From contig VSOO01000087.1 in the NCBI GenBank assembly GCA_009774895.1, positions 1 through 6,531 on the forward strand: a DNA stretch of 6,531 bases, given 5' to 3'. This DNA is from Alistipes sp. (GTDB lineage: Bacteria; Bacteroidota; Bacteroidia; Bacteroidales; Rikenellaceae). The notes under the pieces are model-generated. The model did not search any database. It was not told where the DNA came from and saw only the letters and a program-made list of their open reading frames with translations. This document shows, piece after piece, positions 1 to 6,531 of the stretch. Made by a program: the position numbers and the translations under genes. How positions within the stretch are numbered: the first letter of the stretch is position 1; each line of letters begins with the position of its first letter.

Positions 1-1153
1 GGGCGTAGTCGTAGATCTCGCGCCACCGCTCGCCCGCATAGGCCGAGACGAGCAGCAGCAGCGTCGATTTGGGCTGGTGGAAGTTGGTGACGATGTTGCG
101 CACGATGCGGAAGCGGTAGTCGAGCGGCGTGATCATGATCTGCGTGGAGGCTTTCAGCCGGTCGAGGCCGTGTGCGTCCAGCCACCCCAGCAGGTCGTCC
201 AGCGCCTCGGCGCCCGTGTAGTCGGCCGGGAGGTCGTAGGGTTCCCATTGTCCCACCGTCTCCCCGCCGCGGGGGTCGCCTCCCGTGCGGATGCGCCAGG
301 CGAGGGCCGCGAGCGATTCGAGGGTGCGCACCGACGTGGTGCCCACGGCCGTAATCGCGCCCCACTTGGCCCTGAGGGCCGCCAGCGTGTCGCGCCGCAC
401 CTCGAAATGCTCGGTGTGCATGGGATGGCGTGCGGCGTCGCGCTCCTTGACGGGCAGGAAGGTGCCGGCGCCCACGTGGAGCGTGACCTCCTCGAACCCG
501 AAGCCCCGGGCGCGCATCGACTCGATCAGCTCGGGCGTGAAGTGCAGCCCCGCGGTGGGTGCCGCGACCGAGCCTTCGTAGCGCGAGTAGACGGTCTGGT
601 AGCGCGTGTTGTCGATCTCCTCGCTCTCGCGGTCGAGGTAGGGCGGAATGGGAATGCGGCCCAGCAGTTCGAGCAGCTCGCCGAACGCGAGGTCGGCCGT
701 CCACTCGAAACGCACGGTCTGCTCGCGCCCGGCGTCCGACGTGCGCCACGCCCGCAGGCACTCCTCGCGTCCGGCGTGCGGAAAGCGGATTTCGACGCAG
801 CCCTCCTTCCATTTCCGGAGGTTGCCCACGATGCAGCTCCACTCGCACGCGCCCCGCACGGCGAAGGCACGCTCGTAGTCGGCCGGGGCGTGCGGTTCGA
901 GGCAGAAGACCTCGATGCGGGCGCCCGAGGGCTTGTGCATGACGATGCGGGCGCGGATCACCTTCGTGTTGTTGAACACCAGCAGTTGGCCGGCGGGCAG
1001 CACGTCGCCCAAGTCGCCGAAGCGGCGCTCCGCGATGCGGCCGTCGCGCCACACCAGCAGCTTCGAATCGCTGCGCTGCGGCAGGGGGAATTTCGCGATC
1101 CGCTCCGCGGGAAGCGGGTAGTCGTAGTCTTCGATGTCGATGTGTCGTTCCAT
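1..1153 (-). CDS. queA: S-adenosylmethionine:tRNA ribosyltransferase-isomerase QueA, partial (3' end beyond the window)
   Basis: QueA acts in the cytoplasm in queuosine synthesis. It moves the ribosyl group of S-adenosylmethionine onto the preQ1 base at wobble position 34 of GUN-anticodon tRNAs, giving epoxyqueuosine. Translating the minus strand from ATG at 1153 gives 384 codons without a stop before the window edge. Family motifs appear in order: 'YPLPAERIAKFPLPQR' near the N-terminus, 'LLVFNNTKVIRARI', 'RIPIPPYLDR', 'RYQTVYSRYEGSVAAPTAG' (about residues 185-202), 'LHVGAGTFLPV', 'GTTSVRTLESL' and 'NFHQPKSTLLLLVSAYAG' (N357 onward). By comparison with E. coli QueA (about 356 aa), roughly 25-35 C-terminal residues should lie beyond position 1, for a total near 410. 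That length fits the longer QueA form I associate with Bacteroidota. The start matches the family N-terminus and has no clear Shine-Dalgarno. The gene is divergent from nadB. Nothing is broken; the truncation is only the window edge. Confidence 0.96.
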   Translation of the reverse strand, partial: MERHIDIEDYDYPLPAERIAKFPLPQRSDSKLLVWRDGRIAERRFGDLGDVLPAGQLLVFNNTKVIRARIVMHKPSGARIEVFCLEPHAPADYERAFAVRGACEWSCIVGNLRKWKEGCVEIRFPHAGREECLRAWRTSDAGREQTVRFEWTADLAFGELLELLGRIPIPPYLDRESEEIDNTRYQTVYSRYEGSVAAPTAGLHFTPELIESMRARGFGFEEVTLHVGAGTFLPVKERDAARHPMHTEHFEVRRDTLAALRAKWGAITAVGTTSVRTLESLAALAWRIRTGGDPRGGETVGQWEPYDLPADYTGAEALDDLLGWLDAHGLDRLKASTQIMITPLDYRFRIVRNIVTNFHQPKSTLLLLVSAYAGERWREIYDYA

Positions 1154-1183
1154 AAGTTCGCTTGTTCGCAGCCGCCGTTCGCC

Positions 1184-1214
1184 CCGCAGCGCCGCGCCCG
1201 ACGCGGCGCTGCGG
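1184..1214 (-). promoter_or_regulatory. Perfect 13-bp GC-rich hairpin in the predicted queA 5' leader
   Basis: Positions 1184-1196 (CCGCAGCGCCGCG) are the exact reverse complement of 1202-1214, with a 5-nt loop at 1197-1201. If queA transcription starts from the -7 element at 1248-1255, the stem lies inside a leader of about 90 nt and ends about 30 nt before the start codon. No T-run follows on either strand, so it does not look like an intrinsic terminator. A role in mRNA stability, translation or pausing is inference. It does not resemble the preQ1 riboswitch classes I know. Confidence 0.5.
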
Positions 1215-1246
1215 CTGGCATGTCGGAAACGGCTGCTTTATCGCCT

Positions 1247-1259
1247 GCAAAAGTACGAA
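1247..1259 (-). promoter_or_regulatory. Putative queA promoter, Bacteroidota -7 element
   Basis: Read on the minus strand, this is TTCGTACTTTTGC, which contains TACTTTTG (1255 to 1248) and fits the Bacteroidota -7 consensus TAnnTTTG. The flanks TTCG and C are the same as at the nadB and eno promoters in this window. No good -33 TTTG is visible 19-21 bp upstream (CAAT or GCAA there), so the site may be weak or depend on an activator. The predicted transcription start is near 1243. Confidence 0.55.
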
Positions 1260-1274
1260 TAAATCGGGGGACGG

Positions 1275-1306
1275 ATTGCGGTTTCTGAATTGTTTCGTAC
1301 CTTTGC
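1275..1306 (+). promoter_or_regulatory. nadB (nadB-prfC) promoter, Bacteroidota -33/-7 type
   Basis: TACCTTTG at 1298-1305 matches the -7 consensus TAnnTTTG. ATTG at 1275-1278 lies 19 bp upstream and fits the -33 TTTG element with one mismatch. Transcription should begin around 1309-1312. This would leave a leader of only about 22-25 nt before the ATG at 1334, and under 10 nt before the in-frame ATG at 1319. Confidence 0.75.
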
Positions 1307-1333
1307 GGACGCACAACGATGCATTTTTTTGGT

Positions 1334-2899
1334 ATGAAAACCGATTTTCTGGTTATCGGCTCCGGCGCCGCCGGCCTGAGCTTCGCACTGAAAGCCGCCG
1401 AGCGCGGTCGCGTCACCGTCGTCACCAAGGGCGAGATGAACGAGTGCAACACCAACTATGCCCAGGGCGGCATCTGCTCGGTGACCTATGCGCCCGACAC
1501 ATTCGAGAAGCACATCCGCGACACGCTCGTGTGCGGCGCGGGCAAGTGCGACCCCGGGGCCGTGGAACGCGTCGTGCGTCAGGCGCCCGATTCGATCCGC
1601 GACCTGATCGCCTGGGGCACGCGCTTCGACCGCACGCCCGACGGCCGCTTCGAGCTCAACCGCGAAGGCGGGCATACCGAACACCGCATCCTCCACCACG
1701 AGGACCTCACGGGCGCCGAGATCGAACGTGCGCTCGTCGAATCGGTGCGGCGCCATCCGAACATCACGGTGCTCGAACACCGCTTCGCCATCGACCTGCT
1801 GACGCAGCACCACCTGGGCGAGTTCGTCACGCGCCACACGCGCGGTCTGGCCTGCTTCGGCGCCTACGTGCTCAACCTGGAGACGAACGAAATGGAGACC
1901 ATGCTCGCCCGCTTCACGGTGGTGGCCACGGGCGGCTGCGGCAACATCTACTCCTCGACGACCAACCCGGTCGTGGCCACGGGCGACGGCATCGCCATGT
2001 GCCACCGCGCCAAGGCCATCACCGAGAACATGGAGTTCATCCAGTTCCACCCCACGTCGCTGTACAATCCCGGCGAGAAGCCCAACTTCCTCATTACGGA
2101 GGCCATGCGCGGCTTCGGCGCCATCCTGCGGCTCCAGAACGGCGAGGAGTTCATGGACCGCTACCACCCCATGAAGTCGCTCGCGCCGCGCGACGTGGTG
2201 GCGCGCGCCATCTACCGCGAGATGACCAAGCGGGGCGAGGATTACGTCTACCTCGACGTCACGCACAAGGATCCCGATCAGGTGCGGCGCCACTTCCCGA
2301 ACATCTGCGAGAAGTGCCGCTCGATCGGCATCGACATCACGCGGCAGTGGATCCCCGTGACCCCTGCGGCCCACTACTGCTGCGGCGGCGTGAAGGTCGA
2401 TGCCGACGGACAGACCTCCGTGCGGCGGCTCTATGCGCTGGGCGAGACCTCCTGCACGGGGTTGCACGGGGCCAACCGCCTGGCATCGAATTCGCTGATC
2501 GAGGCCGTGGTCTATGCCGACCGGGCGGCCCGCCACGCTTCGGAGCGGCTCGACCGCACGGAGTTCCAGGAGGGCATTCCCGACTGGGATTTCGAGGGTA
2601 CGCGCCATACCGAGGAGATGCTGATGATCATCCAGTCGAAGCGCGAGATGCAGCAGATCATGTCCAACTACGTGGGCATCGTGCGCTCGAACCTCTCGCT
2701 CAAGCGCGCCATGCGGCGGCTGGAGATTCTGTGGCAGGAGACCGAGGAGCTCTATGCCCGCACCAAGCCCAACCGCGACCTGTGCGAGCTGCGCAACATG
2801 ATCGCCGTGGCCTACCTGGTCATCAAGCAGGGGCGCGAGATCAAGGAGTCGGTGGGGTGCCACTACAACATGGATTTTCCGAACCGCGAGGCGGAGTGA
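1334..2899 (+). CDS. nadB: L-aspartate oxidase NadB
   Basis: NadB is a cytoplasmic FAD enzyme that oxidises L-aspartate to iminoaspartate, which quinolinate synthase NadA uses in de novo NAD synthesis. The protein is 521 aa from this start. The FAD-binding 'VIGSGAAG' lies at about residues 6-13, and 'REGGHTEHRILHHEDLTG' begins at R110. The catalytic set known from E. coli is present: E111, H239 (FHPTSLY), T255/E256 (ITEAMRG), R286 (LAPRDVVAR), H347 (PAAHYCCGG) and R382 (GANRLASNS). The C-terminal helical domain ends with 'ELRNMIAVAYLVIKQGREI' and 'CHYNMDFP'. This is L-aspartate oxidase rather than the related succinate dehydrogenase flavoprotein, because that C-terminal domain and the 'GLHGANRLASNS' motif are of the NadB type. 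An ATG at 1319 would add MHFFG, but it sits almost on the predicted transcript start and the family begins at the residue just before the Rossmann strand, so I prefer 1334. nadA and nadC are not adjacent. Confidence 0.96.
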   Translation: MKTDFLVIGSGAAGLSFALKAAERGRVTVVTKGEMNECNTNYAQGGICSVTYAPDTFEKHIRDTLVCGAGKCDPGAVERVVRQAPDSIRDLIAWGTRFDRTPDGRFELNREGGHTEHRILHHEDLTGAEIERALVESVRRHPNITVLEHRFAIDLLTQHHLGEFVTRHTRGLACFGAYVLNLETNEMETMLARFTVVATGGCGNIYSSTTNPVVATGDGIAMCHRAKAITENMEFIQFHPTSLYNPGEKPNFLITEAMRGFGAILRLQNGEEFMDRYHPMKSLAPRDVVARAIYREMTKRGEDYVYLDVTHKDPDQVRRHFPNICEKCRSIGIDITRQWIPVTPAAHYCCGGVKVDADGQTSVRRLYALGETSCTGLHGANRLASNSLIEAVVYADRAARHASERLDRTEFQEGIPDWDFEGTRHTEEMLMIIQSKREMQQIMSNYVGIVRSNLSLKRAMRRLEILWQETEELYARTKPNRDLCELRNMIAVAYLVIKQGREIKESVGCHYNMDFPNREAE

Positions 2900-2970
2900 C
2901 CCCTCGCGACGCGTGCGGGGGCGCTGCGGCGCCCGGCGCGGAGAAACGATACACGAACCGATAACACGAC

Positions 2971-4554
2971 ATGACCTTACAGGAAGAAATCATGCGCCGG
3001 CGCACGTTCGCCGTGATCGCACACCCCGATGCGGGTAAGACGACCCTTACCGAGAAGCTGCTGCTGTTCGGCGGTGCGATCCACGTGGCGGGTGCCGTCA
3101 AGAGCAATAAGATCAAGAAGGGGGCGACCTCCGACTTCATGGAGATCGAGCGCCAGCGAGGCATCTCGGTCGCCACGTCCGTCATGGGCTTCGAATACGG
3201 GGGCCACAAGATCAACATCCTCGATACGCCGGGCCACGAGGACTTCGCCGAAGATACCTACCGCACGCTCACGGCCGTGGACTCGGTCATCATCGTCATC
3301 GACGGCGCCAAGGGCGTGGAGTCGCAGACGCGCAAGCTGATGGAGGTGTGCCGCATGCGTTCGACGCCGGTGATCGTCTTCATCAACAAGCTCGACCGTC
3401 CGTCGAAGGATCCCTTCGACCTGCTGGACGAGGTGGAGCGCGAGCTGCGCATCCGCGTGCGGCCGCTGGCTTTCCCCATATCCAACGGTCCGACCTTCAA
3501 GGGCGTGTACAACCTCTACGAGAAGCACCTCTCGCTCTTCACCTCCGACGAGAAGCTGACGGCCGATGCCGCCACGGTGGAGATCGCCGACCTCGCGGCG
3601 CCCGAGCTGGCGCAGCATGTGGGCGAGCGCTATGCGGCGCAGCTGCGTGCGGACGTCGAACTGGTGGAGGGGGTCTACGACGCCTTCGACCGCGACGCCT
3701 ACCTGCGCGGCGAGCTGGCTCCCGTCTTCTTCGGGTCGGCGGTCAATAACTTCGGCGTGCGCGAGCTCCTGGAGTGCTTCGTGCGCATCGCTCCCTCGCC
3801 GCGTCCGGCGCCCGCCGAGACGCGCACCGTGGAGCCCGGGGAGGCGAAGATGACGGGCTTCGTCTTCAAGATCCACGCCAACATGGACCCCAACCACCGA
3901 GACCGCATCGCCTTCATGAAGATCTGCTCGGGCACGTTCGAGCGCAACCGCAACTACCTGCACGTGCGCAGCGGCAAGCAGATGAAGTTCTCGTCGCCCA
4001 CGGCTTTCATGGCCGAGAAGAAGTCGGTGATCGACACGGCATGGCCGGGCGACATCGTGGGTCTGCACGACACCGGCAACTTCAAGATCGGCGACACCTT
4101 CACCGAGGGCGAGAAACTGAAGTTCACGGGCATTCCCTCGTTTGCGCCGGAGCAGTTCCGCTACATCGAGAATGCCGACCCGCTGAAGTTCAAGCAGCTC
4201 GCCAAGGGCATCGACCAGCTCATGGACGAAGGCGTGGCGCAGCTCTTCACCAGCTCGCTCAACGGCCGCCGGATCATCGGCACGGTGGGCGCGTTGCAGT
4301 TCGAGGTGATCCAGTACCGCCTCGAACACGAGTACAACGCTGCGTGCCGCTGGGAGCCGATTTCGATCTACAAGGCGTGCTGGATCGAGAGCGACGACAA
4401 GGCCGAGCTGGAGGATTTCAAACGCCGCAAGCACACCAACATGGCAGTGGACAAACACGGCCGCGACGTCTTCCTCGCCGACACGAGCTACGCCCTGGCC
4501 CTGGCGCAGGAGAAATTCAAGAACATCCGTTTCCGCTTCACCTCGGAGTTTTAG
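2971..4554 (+). CDS. prfC: Peptide chain release factor 3 (RF3), translational GTPase
   Basis: RF3 is a GTPase that speeds removal of RF1 or RF2 from the ribosome after peptide release and contributes to post-peptidyl-transfer quality control. At 527 aa it is close to E. coli RF3 (529 aa) and starts similarly (MTLQEE). GTPase motifs: P-loop AHPDAGKT (17-24), switch I RGIS (63-66), DTPGHEDF (85-92) and NKLD (139-142). '[11 protein letters not shown]' closes the G domain. Domain 2 includes '[21 protein letters not shown]', and domain 3 includes '[15 protein letters not shown]' and '[17 protein letters not shown]'. These segments separate RF3 from EF-G, which is longer and lacks them. The stop is TAG. 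The gene follows nadB by 71 bp with no TAnnTTTG element between them, so it is probably read from the nadB promoter; a different upstream signal cannot be excluded. The ATG at 2992 (M8) is a less likely start, because it would remove the conserved N-terminal helix. No defect is visible. Confidence 0.97.
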   Translation: MTLQEEIMRRRTFAVIAHPDAGKTTLTEKLLLFGGAIHVAGAVKSNKIKKGATSDFMEIERQRGISVATSVMGFEYGGHKINILDTPGHEDFAEDTYRTLTAVDSVIIVIDGAKGVESQTRKLMEVCRMRSTPVIVFINKLDRPSKDPFDLLDEVERELRIRVRPLAFPISNGPTFKGVYNLYEKHLSLFTSDEKLTADAATVEIADLAAPELAQHVGERYAAQLRADVELVEGVYDAFDRDAYLRGELAPVFFGSAVNNFGVRELLECFVRIAPSPRPAPAETRTVEPGEAKMTGFVFKIHANMDPNHRDRIAFMKICSGTFERNRNYLHVRSGKQMKFSSPTAFMAEKKSVIDTAWPGDIVGLHDTGNFKIGDTFTEGEKLKFTGIPSFAPEQFRYIENADPLKFKQLAKGIDQLMDEGVAQLFTSSLNGRRIIGTVGALQFEVIQYRLEHEYNAACRWEPISIYKACWIESDDKAELEDFKRRKHTNMAVDKHGRDVFLADTSYALALAQEKFKNIRFRFTSEF

Positions 4555-4726
4555 CGCGGCGGGCGGCCCGGGGGCTCCGGTTTTCGGGGCGGTGTCCCGG
4601 CAGTCGCGGCCTCCGGTGCCCGAGCGGTCCTTGCGGTCTTTTCGGTCCCTTGGCCGGGAGGCCGTGCGGCGGTCGGCTGAACGCACCGTAATGGCTGCCG
4701 CTTCCGGTGGTTTCGGCGTCCGATTT

Positions 4727-4760
4727 GCGGAACGCTCCCTGTGCGGGGCGTTCCGCTTTT
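4727..4760 (+). terminator. Rho-independent terminator of the nadB-prfC transcript
   Basis: GCGGAACGC at 4727-4735 pairs perfectly with GCGTTCCGC at 4748-4756. A T-G wobble and two further C-G pairs extend the stem to 12 bp around a 6-nt loop (4739-4744). TTTT follows at once at 4757-4760. It lies about 170 nt after the prfC stop, and I see no better terminator closer in, so the transcript would carry an unusually long 3' tail. Confidence 0.75.
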
Positions 4761-4788
4761 CGTCTCCGGCCGTTCGTGCGGCCGTGAG

Positions 4789-4920
4789 GTGCGGATTTTG
4801 CATTCGGTGTGCGGTGTGCGCGTGCCCTTTGCGGCCGGACCGCTCCCGGACTGCTCCCGGTGCGCGGCCGCACGGCAGCGGCGGCGTGCGGATTGCGCGA
4901 TCCGGTGTGCGGTGTGCGCG
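4789..4920. repeat. Imperfect direct repeat pair of about 35 bp upstream of eno
   Basis: The segments 4789-4822 and 4886-4920 both begin GTGCGGATT and both end with the same 18 bases, CGGTGTGCGGTGTGCGCG (4805-4822 and 4903-4920). Between these they differ at a few positions and by one base in length. The 18-base block is itself two partial copies of GGTGTGCG. The copies are about 97 bp apart. They could be a protein-binding site pair or a local duplication; neither can be shown from the sequence alone. Confidence 0.6.
4835..4860. repeat. Short 11-bp tandem repeat, about 2.4 copies
   Basis: CCGGACCGCTC (4835-4845) is followed directly by CCGGACTGCTC (4846-4856) and then CCGG (4857-4860). It lies between the two copies of the larger direct repeat. 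Replication slippage in GC-rich intergenic DNA would explain it; no function is apparent. Confidence 0.55.
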
Positions 4921-4956
4921 ATGAGACGGGGTGCGGCCGAAGTATTTTCAAAAATT

Positions 4957-6319
<1,363 letters not shown>

Positions 6320-6338
6320 TCGCGGTCGCCGCATGACG

Positions 6339-6373
6339 AACGCCCCCGGATCCGTACGGATCCGGGGGCGTTT
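6339..6373 (+). terminator. Rho-independent terminator of eno, perfect 34-bp palindrome
   Basis: Positions 6339-6355 (AACGCCCCCGGATCCGT) are the exact reverse complement of 6356-6372. This gives a stem of up to 15 bp around a 4-nt loop. The 3' arm ends in TTT (6371-6373), and the hairpin starts 19 nt after the eno stop codon. The T-run is short, but the stem is very strong. On the minus strand the run is only two T, so it probably works mainly in the eno direction. Confidence 0.85.
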
Positions 6374-6531
6374 GCGTCGTGGGGTAGGGTGGCGGCGCGC
6401 TTCGCTGCGATGCGTTTGCGCCGTGCGTTTCGGGGGCGGTACGGAGCGCGTCGGAGCTGCGTCGTGCTGCGCGGTGGGGTGCGGTGGGAGTCCTGTGGTG
6501 TGGGGCGTCCGTTGTCGTGCGGAACCGATGC
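6374..6531. other. Non-coding 158 bp after the eno terminator
   Basis: This stretch is G/T-rich on the plus strand, like the gap after prfC. It has no start codon leading into a protein-like frame and no TAnnTTTG promoter. A minus-strand frame stays open across it, but its translation is low-complexity Arg/Ala/Pro and I do not accept it. Only a weak 6-bp stem (6393-6398 with 6418-6423) was found. Confidence 0.6.

Noticed and set aside
77..1288. 403-codon plus-strand open frame opposite queA
   Set aside because: It is the antisense shadow of queA, which matches its family throughout. The frame translates to Arg/Ala/Val/Gly-rich sequence with no recognisable domain, as expected from GC-rich third positions.
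1238..2863. 541-codon minus-strand open frame opposite nadB
   Set aside because: It is an antisense shadow produced by codon bias, with no family match and no independent promoter recognised.
2919..2934. Small GGGCGC/GCGCCC hairpin between nadB and prfC, considered as a terminator or attenuator
   Set aside because: It has only a 6-bp stem and no T-run. Such stems are expected by chance in DNA this GC-rich.
1162..2964. 600-codon plus-strand open frame overlapping nadB in another frame
   Set aside because: It runs through the queA-nadB promoters and all of nadB in the wrong frame. The translation is repetitive Arg/His/Gly/Pro-rich sequence without domains.
4607..4664. 8-bp inverted repeat CGGCCTCC/GGAGGCCG after prfC
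   Set aside because: The 42-nt loop and lack of a T-run make a functional terminator unlikely. The hairpin at 4727-4756 is much better.
2977..4803. 608-codon minus-strand open frame opposite prfC
   Set aside because: It lies opposite an intact RF3 gene and also crosses the terminator. Its Val/Leu/His/Arg-rich composition is typical of antisense translation of GC-rich genes.

Overview
This is an ordinary chromosomal housekeeping segment from a GC-rich member of the Bacteroidota. I would guess an Alistipes-like (Rikenellaceae) bacterium, but genus is an inference. The phylum call rests on three promoter-like sites with the Bacteroidota-specific TAnnTTTG -7 element (queA, nadB and eno), the absence of clear Shine-Dalgarno sequences, and protein details such as a '[14 protein letters not shown]' enolase. 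The coding DNA has strongly GC-biased third codon positions. This leaves several gene-length open frames antisense to the real genes, and I treat them as shadows.

Layout: positions 1-1153 hold most of queA on the minus strand (tRNA queuosine synthesis), cut by the left window edge. A divergent promoter region of about 180 bp follows, with a mirrored pair of -7 elements and a very stable hairpin in the queA leader. nadB (L-aspartate oxidase, NAD synthesis) then runs rightward at 1334-2899. After a 71-bp gap with no recognisable promoter comes prfC (peptide chain release factor 3) at 2971-4554, so nadB and prfC are probably one transcript. The 463-bp gap 4555-5017 holds a Rho-independent terminator about 170 nt after prfC, a G/T-rich stretch with short direct repeats, and the eno promoter. 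eno (enolase) fills 5018-6319 and ends at a perfect 34-bp palindromic terminator. The last 158 bp show no recognisable gene.

The four proteins act in separate core processes: tRNA wobble-base modification, the first step of NAD synthesis, recycling of release factors on the ribosome, and lower glycolysis. Their clustering suggests no dedicated pathway beyond the likely nadB-prfC co-transcription. All catalytic residues I could check are intact. I see no mobile element, CRISPR array, RNA gene or novel multi-gene system. The items most worth a second look are regulatory: the mirrored queA/nadB promoters, the queA leader hairpin, and the repeats upstream of eno.
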